NCBI GenBank assembly: GCA_030248215.1
Contig: JASANG010001772.1
Location: 48,247 to 112,246 of the forward strand
Source: Enoplolaimus lenunculus
Lineage: Eukaryota; Nematoda; Enoplea; Enoplida; Thoracostomopsidae
DNA length: 64,000 bases
Direction of reading: 5' to 3'
Made by a program: the position numbers and the translations under genes. Every line of letters starts with the position of its first letter. Within the stretch, counting starts at the first letter, position 1. Shown here piece by piece: positions 10,519 to 24,200 of the stretch. Under the pieces are notes generated by a model. The model searched no databases. It saw only the letters and a list, made by a program, of their open reading frames with translations, and was not told the origin of the DNA.

Positions 10519-11941
10519 ATGGTCAAAATGAATTTTTAGATATTGGTCCCTCTTCAACATAAAGCAAAACAGTTACTTTTTCTTGTTAATGACGATGGGA
10601 GCTGCGACATTTGGCATTTGTTTTTGCTCGACAATTCCAGTATTTAGTTAAGTCGGCGACTTAAGTATTATTAAGTATACATAAGTAAATATTAGTAGAT
10701 TTTAGAAACCAGCCATTGTTGAGAATTCTACTGTGTATAGGTACGCAATAATTGTCAAACACTACACATTTTGCTATATAGTATGTCTTATGCTAGAAAA
10801 GAGGTTAAGTATTATAATTATTGAAGTTAAAAATTTGTGCAGATTAAACATTTTTAGCTAAAATGAAATAAAAAGATTTTATGACTAAATACAACAAGTA
10901 TAAACAATGGTTGCTAAGTGTGGGGTGCGTTTTGTTTTTGTAGGTGGTTTAGCATACGTAAGTATTAACAGATTCAACTTTTGAAAAAATTACTATAAAA
11001 TTGGAATTCAATTTTGTCACTTAAAAGGCTAATATTCATTTTAAAGAGATATCACTAAATGGTCAATCGTTTACCAGTGACAGGTTCAAGATCAATGCGA
11101 ATATTTCCACACGCCACCATTATTTCCCATAGTGCAATTCCAATCGCGCGTAAATCAGCATTTGATTGCATAGAAATCACATTCGCTCGAAACGCAAACG
11201 TGCACACTCTCACTCGGCTTACATTTCATTCCGACAACAGCAGTCAAATTTGAAATGTAATTATTAATTTCCGATTGAAAATCTACTAACTTTGAAAAAA
11301 CAAACGTATTTGAACCGAGAAAAGGCAAATACGAGTTCTGAAATTTTTAACGAAACGAACAAAACTGCACCATTACATATATTTGAACAATCTGCTGGTC
11401 CGCATTTGTCAGATTTTTTATTTCGCTTGCTACTCTCGGTTGCAGAACAGTTTTACAGATCGAAATATATAAATACTTATTTTTACACTCGATAATTCTT
11501 AATAATTGTGGTTAATATCTGAAAATTTTAGACTTACACGCTAATTAGTATAATTATTAACACTGAACGTTGCGGCATCGTTTCGAAATGTTTTAAAGCG
11601 TCAAAGCGAGTTTTTCCGATTTTTTCAAAAACGTATTACGTGTCATGTAATATACCAGGATGAATTTACCAAAGCGGCATTTTGCAGATTCGAATCCGAA
11701 CATTAATATTTGTAGGAACCCGAACAGAGACGCCATTAGTTCAAAGTTTACGTCAACTTTCAATAGTTCAGTGGTTCCGGTGTCTAGATTGGCAAAATAA
11801 TAAACGCTGGTTCACAGCATATATTTTTTACGTAATCTTTGAAACAAGTAGAATTCCAACTAAAACGCCAACCGACAATTGCGTTTGTTTCGGCAAAAAA
11901 TATAATTAATAAAACCCGACTAAAACTATTTTATCACAGAC

Positions 11942-12110
11942 CTGAAAACATCCAACGACTGCGTTTGAACTCGAAGGTGATTTGATTTTTTGAAATGCAA
12001 TTTCCGATCCGCCACTGTTGAAGATTGTACGTTTTAGCAGTTTTAATCACTGCTTTGTATCGCTGTCTAATACCACAATGCTGCTTGCTTAAACCGAGAA
12101 GTCGCAATGC
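11942..12110 (-). pseudogene. Inverted copy of FERM F3 exon, broken
   Basis: Reverse-complement copy of exon 6,596-6,767. Two bases are missing early in the exon (after the AAGCAGCAT string), shifting the frame, so LVVLDSDTK is lost. Splice borders remain recognisable. Marks the right arm as non-coding or error-containing. Confidence 0.8.
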
Positions 12111-13198
12111 CTAAAAAAAATACATTTATATTTTACGCGAAACAAATTATATAATATTCTTAATCAGAAGAATTTTGACGAGTTCGGGCAGTATACACGA
12201 AACCCAGTCAACAGGTTGTGTTTAGCTGGTTGTTCGTTGGTTTGTTCATTTGCATACGAACGCCACAACCGTCATATATGAGACAAAACGTAAATCTACT
12301 GTATATGCGAAACTGGCAATGTTTCACGCGAGCCACAGTTCTGGAACATCATTTTACGTCTGTTGGGTGTTTAATCACTAATATAACTTTAGGTACCTTA
12401 ACTGTGCAGAAGTGACCTTACATTATCTGTTCACGAATTCTGTTTAAATTAGACGCTTTTGCGTGTTGTGTCGGTTGTTACTAATTTATTTAACAGGTTC
12501 GAGCCCCACCGCATCCGCTCTAAATTTTCGGAAAGGATCTATATGATACTGCTTAAACTTGTAATTATGTAAATCGCATGTTTTAATGAACGTCTTTTAA
12601 CCTCTATTTAAAAACTTCATTTGTATATATTCAACATTTTTTGCAGAATTTATTCATGTATTCTCTTATGAACTGCTGTAGTTTTCTGTGTTTATACGGT
12701 AGCACAAAACAAAGCGCACATAAGATATCTGTCAGGGTGTATATAAGGGCGAATAGATGGGATATTTCCCTCCTGTAATTTTTGGACAAACAAAAGCACT
12801 TTAATAGGCATTACAACTGCCATCTGAATATTGGCCAATGTTACTCTGAAATCTTACTTAGGTAATTACTTAAGCTACATTTAAATAATATTTAGATCGC
12901 TGACTTGACCAAATACTAAGCTGATTGAGCGAAAAAGCAGATGTGTGAGCGATTGTCATAAGAACAAAGTATAGTTTTGCTTTATATAAGGAGGCATCAC
13001 TAGTCTACAATCTTAACTAAACCAATGTTTAAATTTTGTCAGTGGCTTTATTTAGTATTTACTTAACATATGTACGCCTTTAAACCGACAAAACAGATAA
13101 GCAATGTTAGGCACTTTAAGTACTAAGCCGTATTTTAGTAGGGTTTCAGACATCCAACCATGTTGTGAATACGGGGTTGGTAATAAAATTACAATTAC

Positions 13199-13345
13199 CG
13201 TTTTATGGTTTTTCTTCTGAATTTTCTCGTACTGTAAATACTCTGCAGCCAAACGCCGGAAGTTGTTTGCATGTTTAAATATACATTGCTTCATTCCAAT
13301 TTCGCTCTCATATACCGGAGCATGAAACAGTTTTCTTTTGTGAAT
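13199..13345 (-). pseudogene. Inverted copy of FERM F2-F3 exon, broken
   Basis: Copy of 5,328-5,477 that reads HKRKLFHAPVYESEIGMKQ and then loses frame because bases are missing after the Gln codon. Same conclusion as for the neighbouring copy. Confidence 0.8.
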
Positions 13346-15189
13346 CTGTACAAAATACAACATATACAGCTTTGGTGAAAACAACGTATTAGAACGGCAA
13401 GCGAAGCACAATTTCAGTGTATATTATAGTTAATATTGAAATGGGTCGACAACGAAATATTTAATAGAACAAAAATGTAGAAACTATACATATCTAATTG
13501 TTTGCATACATAGCACAGAAGTCAAAATTTGTGACTTTACCATTTGTTTAATGAAAATTTTACTGACGGTGGTAGAAATTCACCAATCACCTCTGTATCA
13601 GCATTTATTATTTCGGTAAAACGCTATAGCGATAATGTGGTCTGGTCAAATACTGTGTAACTCTATTGGATAAAAACCTGTAAATTAGTTTGAATTTTGT
13701 GACATATTTCTTTATCATGGTGGATAGGAAAAGTGTGAAATCCAAAAACGAATATTTCTATTTTACACTACAAAACATATACTTTATTAATCGAACTACT
13801 GCGTATTGTGTTGAAATTCTAGTGGCAAACATCGTGAAAGAGTGTCATGGTTGAACATCATTTCTTGATGTCGAATACAACGTGAAAAAATTGACAACGA
13901 AAAGTTCGTATGAAACCAATGTGGTCAAACCAGTTGCATGACGTATTTCGTTGCATGTTCGAACCGTTTCTGAAAAATATTCAAGATTACTGTATTGACT
14001 CGACTAAGAGGGGGGGGTCCCCATTTCGAGTCCGAATTAATTGATCCATATCCCTAATAAGATTCCGTAAGCTGATAGAGTCCTTAAATCTAATTAGAGT
14101 CCATAAATGTCAATGAACCCAAACTGAGCGCATAAATGACTCCAGGACCAAATAATTTGAGTTAGAACCTTAAAAGCGTACTTAAATTTTGAAAGTACAT
14201 TTCTAAGTACAACCTTGTATTATCGCTCAAGCTACTGACACCAGACAAATAAACGTTTAATTCAACGGACAATTGCAGTAGCGGATATATATCAGTAACG
14301 AAGGGCGGCGGAGCGTGGGTTAAAAAAAATAACAGTCCGTAACCGAATAACAAGGGGGGTACCCTCTAGAGGCCAAAATATCAGTCCCCCCTTTTACTCG
14401 GGTTACTACAGTAAACGTAAACATAAACGATTTACACGGCACCCCGTGTTCAAATAAGGGAACAAAAGCGTTATCAAATGTTCAATTTCCAACTAGTTAA
14501 GTCCAAGACGAAAATTTAAATTATGTATGATTTATCGGCGAAAACATAATAACGGCTAAATTTAGATTAAGAACATACATAAATTAAGTGACTTGTTTCT
14601 GCGTATATTAATAGCAGTAAATATGTTCTTAAATACAGCACATTTAATGGCTTCAGAGTAAGAAATTTGTGTTTTTTAAATTCATATAATAATTTTTGTA
14701 TATAAAAAAATTCAAGTTAAAAATAATTTAAACACAATTTTATTATTCAATTGGGTCAACTTAACTTGTGGTTTGAGTCTCACTCAAGCCCCAACTTTTC
14801 AAAAAATCTTGAATCCGTCCGTGTGTTCTAACCTTACTGTGCTGGGTTTAGAATCCCTCTATGGATTCGTATATCGACTGATCCACTTCCCAGGGGTGAC
14901 CATAATTTTTTGAATCAATCGCGGATAATGCCAAATTGACCAAGTTGAGCGAGTCCGACTTGCGACTGTTTCGATTAATAGAAGCATTGATTGCGCCACT
15001 GTTCGCGGTTCTGTCTATTGATTGGCCAATTATCTTCAATCCTAAGTTGTATGCTTGCAAGTTCGATCTTCCTGAACGAGGCTGCAGACACTATCCTTAG
15101 CGTAAATCAACACGAGCATTCCGCTAAAGTAACTAGTCAAGCTTTTCAATACTTCAACCAACGTCAACATATTTTAGTAAAAAACCTCA

Positions 15190-15290
15190 CAAAAAAAAAA
15201 AATCAAACAAAAAAAAAGAGGGGAAAAAAAGAAGAAAGAAAAAGCCAGGGAATGAACAGAAGCTCAATTCAGCCGGGGAAAAAAAACGGA
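15190..15290. other. A-rich low-complexity patch in right arm
   Basis: Runs of A broken by single G or C (for example caaacaaaaaaaaag) replace what in the left arm (about 3,250-3,430) is ordinary mixed sequence with tctccgccgaacc-like strings on the complementary strand. Flanking bases align on both sides. Looks like a poorly resolved stretch of sequence. Confidence 0.7.
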
Positions 15291-16697
15291 CCAGGACAGT
15301 TGTTACCAGAGTAAATTAAACGATGTGATTAAAAGGATGTGACATTAGTTTAACATTGAACACAAACTTCAAAATATTCTTTATCAATAAATGTTTCTTC
15401 GTTCAGTAATTTCTCTGCATCCGAAATCTGAATCAAATTATAATATATGATGATTTGAAAGATGCTAAAACCACCAAACAGTTGCGAGAGAGCGGTGTGG
15501 TAAATCCAGAAAAAATTTAAGGAGGGTTCACAGGTCGAGATTCGTGGGACATACACTTAACAAATAATGTACCAACTCAGAGAACTTTTCGATTATATTT
15601 TTGGCGAATTTTTTGCATCATACCATTTTCATTCGCAGGCACCCAACACATCCTACTGGATTGTCGATGTTCTACCGCAGCTGATCTATATATTATTTGT
15701 AGCATACATTGCCTGATTTTTTGCAAGTTACCGATTTTACGCTTAATTTAACCGGAATTAGATTTAGGCCGCTCATCATTTTATCACAAAAAAATTCTGA
15801 TGGGGTGCCCAATGGCGACACTCACAGATTGTTGGTAAAATCAATCCATTCGGATTGTAATTGTATTACTTTATGCCTCAGGTCTACTGAATGTACGCAA
15901 AGCCCGGACATTCGTTTAAAATTGTTTTCCTGCTATTCAGCTGGACGTTTTGTGTGGGCACGTTTATATTTATGTTTATATTATCTCACGACAGATTGAC
16001 AAGTAGTGCAAGTAGTTGGTTGGCAATGCAACCACAATACTGTTTCCCACGTTTTGTTTTGTGCTCCAAAAATATGAAATTTGCGGGGCCGGCCGAAAAA
16101 AAACCGGACCGGTTCCACCCTTACTCAGATGTAAACACATGTTTAATATTTCTCACAGTTAAGCTGTGATTTGCGTGATCCGTGTCCTACCAGGTGCGTG
16201 CGCAGCTTGCCAAAACTCAATGAGAAGACTTCTAAAAATCAAGAATTGTTTAAATTTTTTGTAAATAAATGCTTTGTGAATAAACTCTCCAACTGTTAAG
16301 ATTCCGCATTTTAAAATTTTGTGTCAATCACCTTGTTTGCTTTTATTTGGGTATGTAGGATACCGGAGCGTTAATAAGCACACGTCCTGTATGATTTAGC
16401 ATGCTACGTGCAATTTAGTATAAAATGACCCTGGCAAAAATATTCACTTGAGATTTTAAGGCGTCTGCAACGCAATCGGCAAACAACAATGTTGAGGATT
16501 GTTCTGCGTTAGTAAGCTTGTCATGAACATTTTGCTTCTTGAAACATCGCCTAAAAACGAAGTTAAATAATGATAACGTATTTCGACTTGGTAAACTGAC
16601 TGCATATATCAAAGCCCACGCTGAAATTTTGCCCAATATCGAACTGGCCAACTCAAAGTGAAACTTGTCTGCTTCACCAGAATACATCCTATGATTA

Positions 16698-16723
16698 TTT
16701 TTTTTTTTTTTTTTTTTTTTTTT
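16698..16723. repeat. Poly-T run at duplication junction
   Basis: 26 consecutive T between the end of the inverted arm and the second direct-repeat copy. The left arm has gattaatttg at the matching place, so the run is not inherited from it. Suggests junction filler or a sequencing artefact. Confidence 0.9.
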
Positions 16724-17930
16724 CGCAGAATTGATTTTGATAACGTTTTTTGTTTTAAAGTTTATTATGCTTGGTGTTTAAAATTCTAAGCATTATATTA
16801 TCTACAGGCTAATTTGAGTTATTAAACGTAAAAGTATGACTTTTTTTACATTATTTTACTAATTATTAGTGGTACAAGCGATTCAATTTCAGTACTGAAT
16901 GCTTTTGGTTGCAAAAAATAGGGCCGGATTAATATTTTCGCACCAGAGCTTAAATGGAAATAATTAATTCTTTGTCTGAGTTATCGGTTAGCCCACCCTT
17001 ACCGTCGTTTGCCCAAAAATGCTTGCATTTTGAAACTTTTTGCATATTTGAGCTTCTGATGAAATCGTTTGATCATTCCATGCTCAAATCTTAATTTTTG
17101 TAAAATTCGATTTTTAAGGCCATAAGTTCAGCCTCCTGGTACTCAAAACTTTTATTTTTCCATAAGTTGGACAAATGATATATCAGTAACTCTTTAGGCA
17201 GATGTCTGATTGGGAAACATTTAACAATATTCGTCTTAACTCCGCAATCTGTGTCAAATGGTATATAATTTGTATAATTTTTCGACAAAAACATTTCGAG
17301 TCCAGTGGAGGAATTTGGGACCTTAAAATTCTAAATTTTAAAAATTTAAGTTTTGGCGTGGAATAACCGGAGGAAGTCATCAGAACATCAGAAACTTATG
17401 AGTGAAGCGAACTAAACGCTGGCGAGAAAACTGAATAAATTCTGACAGTAAAACTACTGTTATACCTACGGGTTTACTATGCTATTGAGAGTTGTGTACC
17501 ATAGGGTATTTGCGCATGAATAATGTACATAGCAAGTATGTACGAGCTTCGCTTACACTACGACTGGTAGTTGCGAGATATTTCACAAATTTTTAAAAAT
17601 TGCGTAGTTTTTTGTTTGTATCTTTAGTAAAAACTTAAAAATAACTTGGCAAAAGTTGGTTTAATGCGCCACTTCGGTTAGTTTTTGTTCTGAACAGATA
17701 TTTTTCAACAAAAGTGCTTTGGACTGAATTCTGGAAAATGTCCCCGAAATTACGATTATAAAAATGTAATCAAATGCCTATAACCAGTTATTTTTGCTTA
17801 CACACATTTTTCAAATTAGCTGAGAAACTTAGTGCAGTTAAAGTAAAATATCGAATTTACGACAATTGGTCATGCCGAAAAGGTGGCGCCCGGCAGTATC
17901 CTAAACCCATGTCTTAGCCTGAGCATAATC
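16724..17930 (+). repeat. Direct repeat copy 2 (1.2 kb)
   Basis: Same block as 9,313-10,518, offset about 7,411. After it the sequence continues with unique DNA and the first RasGEF exon (18,063), so this copy probably marks the original continuation of the locus. Confidence 0.95.
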
Positions 17931-18062
17931 CTAAGCTCAAACCTAAGCGTAAGCTTAGTGAAAGGCGATACGAAATTTCAAATTACAAGTTGTCAGTCGA
18001 CACGTTGTCGGCAGACGATTTGTCGGACGACAAATTATCTGATACGAAATATTGGTTTTCAG

Positions 18063-18218
18063 CTGTCACTCGCAGAACACAAAGCCTTTTACGCCATTAA
18101 GCCCCTGGACATTGTAAAGTTTGTGTCACGCAATTCAATGGTGTCTTCGTTTTCAGCAAGTCATTGTTCTCAACAAAAACAGTGTAGCGTTCAAAATTTG
18201 TTGCACAGATTTGCTGAA
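18063..18218 (+). CDS. PLCE1: PLCE exon 1 (placed): RasGEF start
   Basis: 52 codons, phase 0 to 0, after a ggttttcag acceptor and before gtaagat. It encodes [20 protein letters not shown]..., ending LLHRFAE. This matches the opening helix of CDC25 domains (human PLCE1 [23 protein letters not shown]) and the helix leading to the 'FNEVSSW' motif. Because it opens mid-domain, at least one further upstream exon must exist. I see no ATG or promoter just 5' of it that would make this a first exon. Together with exons 2 and 3 it forms the nucleotide-exchange module that acts on Ras-family GTPases. Confidence 0.88.
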
Positions 18219-21200
18219 GTAAGATAAGTTTTGATGGAAAATTTTGGCTAAAAGTTTTTCAATACAGATTGTCTACGAGTATTTTGAAACTATTAAGATC
18301 GTCAAACAGGTTAACCGATTACAATGACTGCTTTCAAAGCTAAAACCGCCGACGGTTATCCTCAAAATTTCAAAAAGCAACGACGCTTGCTAAAGCTATG
18401 TTATTTGAAATTTACTAGACAACTGCCCTACTTTAAGCTAACAAGACCGTCTACGGTTACTATACGTTAAGGTACGCAAGCCTAGGCGACATGTCTTATT
18501 AGCTTAATACGATCAAGAACAGTTGCTGTTGCTGAAATGGATAGTAGTCGTCAATCGAACTTAGTTGAAAACTAGTAGTTGTCGTTTAAATTTTAAAATT
18601 TACAAAATTTTTTAAAAACAGTAGCACTAATTGCTGTCTGTTTCACGACAGACGGCAACCGTCTACGGTCGATGCAAAATTCTACAACAAGTACCCACGA
18701 TATTGTGGCCGACATGGAAAGCATATTGTTGTAGGTTTTTAAATACATAGTAGGCCGAGTATTGACGTTTTTTGCAAATTATTACAATCGCTACATATTA
18801 ACAGCTGCTGCGTTGTTTCACCCAGTTGAAATAGTGCATTGACGTATTCAAAGTACCCAAGTGAACGTCGCTACTTTTAAGTAAAAAATAACGCTGTCCA
18901 TAAATGAACAATGCCGCAATTGTGAGGTCGAGAGAATGCCTCGCGTGGTTTACGGACATATTCGCTTTTTAAATTATTTTTCCCATAGAGAAATGTTTCT
19001 AGTCACAACCTACTAAAACAATTCCTTGTTGCTCGTCTGTAAATTAATATAGCAATGTTGACAACTGTTTGTTGAAGGTTAGCTCATGGATTACTCATTT
19101 GATATTGAGTCAACCGCGACATGACGAACGCCGGGCATTACTGTCGTGTTTTGTTCGTTCAGCAGAATGCTGTTGGAATATTGGAAATTTTAATTCCGCT
19201 GCTCAGGTGTTGGTTGGTTTAAAGTAAGTCCACACATTCTTATACACCTATCACCAGTTAGCGATAAGTTTTCCAACTGACGAAATCATGCATTTGCAAG
19301 ATCTTTGAATTTCCACAGAGGTTGGCTAACTCGAGTGCCAAAAATGAACTGAATTTTTAAACTCGTTGTTTGATGATTTGAAAGGTACAAGAGGCCCATA
19401 TCCAAATTTGCAGATCTTTGAATTTCCACAGAGGTTGGCTAACTCGAGTGCCAAAAATGAACTGAATTTTTAAACTCGTTGTTTGATGATTTGAAAGTTA
19501 CAAGAGGCCCATATCCAAATTTGCAGATCTTTGAATTTCCACAGAGGTTGGCTAACTCGAGTGCCAAAAAGAACTGAATTTTTAAACTCGTTGTTTGCTG
19601 ATTTGAAAGTTACAAGAGGCCCATATCCAAATTTGCAGATCTTTGAATTTCCACAGAGGTTGGCTAACTCGAGTGCCAAAAATGAATTGAATTTTTAAAC
19701 TCGTTGTTTGCTGATTTGAAAGTTACAAGAGGCCCATATCCCAATTTGCAGATCTTTGAATTTCTACAGAGGTTGGCTAACTCGAGTTCCAAAAATGAAC
19801 TGAATTTTTAAACTCGTTGTTTGATGATTTGAAAGTTACAAGAGGCCCATCTCCAACTGGTGATTGGTAAATATGGGTAAAAACAACTTGTTCAGAGGTG
19901 GATCCAGGATCTCAGAATGGAGGAGCAAAATGTCGCCGCCGGTAACAAACATATTTTTGTTTAACACATTGCGGACCGTGCCCATGCATCCACATGCAAA
20001 CCGCGAATTATTGCAATAAAATTGACTATGAAAAAGTAAGACCTTTCAACTGAGATTGATCACAAATAAAACGGCATAAACCCTTCTGTATAAGAAAATT
20101 TGTGACCACTCCCACTTATCCCTGCCCTTTCACACATACCATGTTCTTTTCATATAAAGAAAATTTTTCGGCGTTAATTTTGCTTTGTGGTAGGAGTAAC
20201 CTCAGTGCCGAAGCAGATAGAGGTGGGGGCTCACTCCAAACTCCAGGGTGGGGGACCCCAATGTAGACGTGGTTCCAGAATTTATCGGTGCTTAATCTGA
20301 GGTTGTCCGAGTTCACGCACGTGTTTAATAGTTGTGAAGACGCCCTTTCAAAAAACAGTTTCACCCAAAAGTTGCAAAATGATGCAAGGTCATATTTTAG
20401 GTAAAGTGTGAAGCCATTAACAAATCACGAGAATGTAGAATAGTCTCAAAAACTCGCGAGCGAAGCGAGCCAGACACATTTACAATCTTTGGCGGTGTTT
20501 ATTTCAACCGGTTTGTCCCGTTTGCGTCTAACTTTGTGCCTCTCACAGTTTGTCTGCGTGTGCATCTGTTAACCTGATTCCGGGGATGCTCCCACCCTCC
20601 CTTGCAAAATTGTAGCCCACCTAGAAAATTTTTGATCTTGCTTCTAAGTCAACGAAAACCCTTGTTTGCCCCTACAGAATATTTTTCAGTCCCCCGTAGC
20701 AAGGTTAGCTGGCTAAACGCCTTTAGATGTGCTGTGCACACGGTCGATAATACTGGCAATCATTGTTTTTAATTTTAGAGCCGACAATTTGGTTCCGTTT
20801 ATTTTATCGCTGGACGATGACGAAACAGCAATGTTAAATCAATTATACAGCGATCTTTTATCATCACCGCTGACACAAACATACCGCACTGCGTTACAAC
20901 GGTCTCTGGAAATGAACGCACCCAATCTAATTCCGTTTATTGGAACGTTTATAAAAGATATCAATTCGTAAGTACAAATCATACAGATTTCTGACACTTA
21001 ACATCCCGGCTACCACCAGCCAAACCCGCCTACGGTATAGAGGTGGATCTTTAGATGGCGCAGGGGGTGCCCCTATTAGAAATCTTATGGTGACAAATTG
21101 GTAAGGTCTCCTCGTACGTTTGTATGCTAATTTGTTTAATTCGGCAGCGGTCGGCAATACAATTGTTTAAAAAATTTCCGCATGTGGCAACGCTTACATT

Positions 21201-24200
21201 GCACGTATAAATTAAATAACAAGCAGCCACTGAAAGGAGCATTGAAACAGGGTAGTTCATGTTACAACATTACTATCACCTATGTTCAGTGAAACATTTC
21301 ACAAATGTATATAGTTTGGTACCCCAGAACTAAAGACAAAATTAGTCATATTCCTGGAGACCTTAGTTTTTTTTGCAGTTTAAACATAAATCATAAAGTT
21401 TTGTCTTGCTTGAGAGAGAAATATCATGTAAAGATGAAAAGTTGAATGCTTGAGTCAGTACAATTGCATATGCATGTAAATATTCGCTTTTAATCTAAAA
21501 TATACAATAAATAGCGGATGCACGTGACATCTGTAATCCTGAAGGTGAATTTCGGCAATTGTAGTTATTAAACAGATAAAACTGGATGATTACTCAAGTA
21601 TTTAGAATTAATTATGGAATATACAATTTTAATGATCTACATATTCCATAATAGAAACGAAAAATCGATTAAGTTTTCGCCCTTGGGACATCAATTAAAC
21701 TTCTGCCTACAGTGAATTCGAGGAGTCAAAGTGTGCAGTGGAACCAAGCAGAAAAAATGTAGCAATGGAACAGACCCGTAGCCAGATAACCTTGCTAGGA
21801 GGCGGATTAATAAATTTTTCAGGAGGGGCATACAAGGCTTTTCACCGACTTGCAAGCAAGGTTGAAAATGTTCTAATGAGACCTGAACGGAATAGATTTG
21901 ACCACGCATCTGCTAATTACTATTAACTTAACTTCGTAGACCTGCAAATTGGAAAATTAATATCTTTAAAAGCCTTGTTGGAGTTCTCGCGTTTGTATGT
22001 TCGAACAATCAGGGAATTGGTAGTTGTCAAAACCATTGAATATTCCAAATGTATTGTCAAGGTCTTGGGTTTTTGCCAACAACCCCTTAATATTTACTTT
22101 ACCATAGATGCCTCTGCACTGCAACGAATACTTAATAACCTTGTGTAGAGTTAAGCATAACATTTCTGGAGGTGAAAACAAAAAGCTCACGAAAATATGT
22201 CTAAATGGGCTCGTGTAGTATATAAAATAAGTTAGTCTTCTTTGCTGACGGGCGACATTCAGAAGAAATTTAGCTAAATACATTTCAGCAGAAGTTTCCA
22301 ACTTTAGTCAAAGAGGGCCCTGAAACGACACCTTAAGGTCCAAACACACCAATGTTAGCACTACAGTCCAACACCTGATCCACTCGGATATTCGAACACG
22401 GCGATATCATGTGTGATATTTCTTTTCAAAGTTTACGTGCTTTACTTCATGCATTATATACATAGAGATGGACTCCAAGCCGTCTCAATAGAGGCCATCA
22501 CAAGTGACAAGAGAAGTATAGGCTTCATGTAAAGGTTTACGTTTTACTGACAAGCGTAAACATTGGGTCTTAGCGGACCATACACCAACCAAATAAATGA
22601 ACCCAAATAAATGAACCGAAAATACAGTTTTGTAAGACGATATGTATTAAAATTACGTTTGGGTTTTCGCTTGCTTCGCTCACGAGGTTTTGTTAAAATG
22701 TTGAAGACAAAACTTTTAAGTTGGATTCTTGATATTTTTCATTTGAATTAATAAATATGCCTCATACGTAATTGATAAGTTAAGCATCTGCTTATAGACA
22801 CTAGGGTTCATACACTGAAATTTAAGTTATTATTCTACAGCTTCGGTAAGCTTTGCTTCTAATTTCTGTATGTTTCAAAAATTTTGCCGCATCTTTGGCG
22901 TCACATTTTTAGAAACTCTACGATGGGCGGGCACGTACAAGCTTGTATTAAAAAAGTTTCGCTGGCTCGAATAAAATTATTTCGAAGATGTTCCAGTTTT
23001 TAAGGTGATAAAATACTGATACATTGTAAAGCAAAGGTGCTTTATATCTTTCAGGTCTGCGAGATGTTTCGAATATCCTTATCTCTTACCCTGAATTTAT
23101 TTTCGAAACATAACAGCCAGTTTAGAAGCAATGCATTGTTGTTAATTAGAAATACCTGCTAATATGCGAAAGTAATCGTTGTCTCTTAGCCGCCCCGACC
23201 ACAATAATTATTTTAAACCGGAGCAACGTTTTAAAAGGTTTCAAAAAGTATATAAAGATTTTGTGTTATTAAGATTGATGGTAGCGAAAACATCTGACTT
23301 TCTGCTTTAGTTTAATAGGATCATTCAAAAAATTTACCATATAGCTAAACGTTGACGGTGTGGCTAATATTTATAAAACGTTGATACGCATTGTGGCCCA
23401 TGTTACTTTAAAAGGAAGTCCAGGTTTCTGGTGCGTCAATAAACCGGTAGGTTTAGATTCTAGATTACATTTGTTTGCTTAGGCTTACGTTTAGGCTTTT
23501 GAATACGCTTTTGCATCGCTTTGGCTTAGGCTTAGGAAAACGCTTATTCTGCCGTTACGCCCCTAAAAGTAACATTGGCCCGCATTGTTAATGGTTATTG
23601 TAGAATTTTTAACCTATCTTCAAACCTTTTGGTTCCTGCGACGACAAATGCAAGAGAAACTGCAGCTAATCGTTTGGCTCACAATTATGTGCTCTATGTG
23701 AGTTTATCTCTGGTGTGTTTTTGTCACAGTTATACCTAGTTTTAACGTATGATACTGGTTAATTTTCAAGGCACATGGCAAGTATAAGGGTCTGCGCGCT
23801 GGAAAGGTGGGAGACTGGGGGTTTTTAAACTGGTAAGCTTAGGTTTACAATTAAGATTACGTTTACGCCTAGGCTTAGGTTTAGGTTTAGGTTTGGGATT
23901 CGGATTCGGCTTAAGCTTTTGCTTACTAGGCAGTCCTATTGTTAACATGAGCCGTTATCACAAGGTGCCATCTGGGGACACTGAACATGGTTTAGATAGT
24001 TCATTTATTTCGTTGAAAGGTGAACCAGACCAGAAATAGTTAACAAGACAAATACATATTTATTAACATAATATTGGTGATATAAACTGTCATATTGCGC
24101 TCTCAAACTATGACATTGAGCTAGTTGAATCAAGAGTGGAAAACAAGGGGATGCCACCGGGTACATTGTGTACAAAAGAATGTACCCAGCGTACGTTGCA

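Larger units (their letters stand above)
10518..16697 (-). repeat. Right arm of large inverted repeat (degraded copy)
   Basis: Inverted copy of 1,837-8,215, about 200 bases shorter. It differs by a few percent, mostly single-base gaps and substitutions, including gaps inside all three best FERM exons. One stretch (15,190-15,290) has become A-rich low complexity unlike the left arm. It ends in a 26-T run. The divergence pattern is what a low-quality complementary-strand read or a decaying duplicate would give. Confidence 0.93.

Noticed and set aside
11059-11253. + strand open frame (MVNRLPVTGSRSM...) seen in both arms
   Set aside because: Antisense shadow of the kinase-like frame; no other support.
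23766-23948. Lys/Pro-rich - strand protein ([10 protein letters not shown])
   Set aside because: Direct translation of a degenerate TTAGGC-like cluster.
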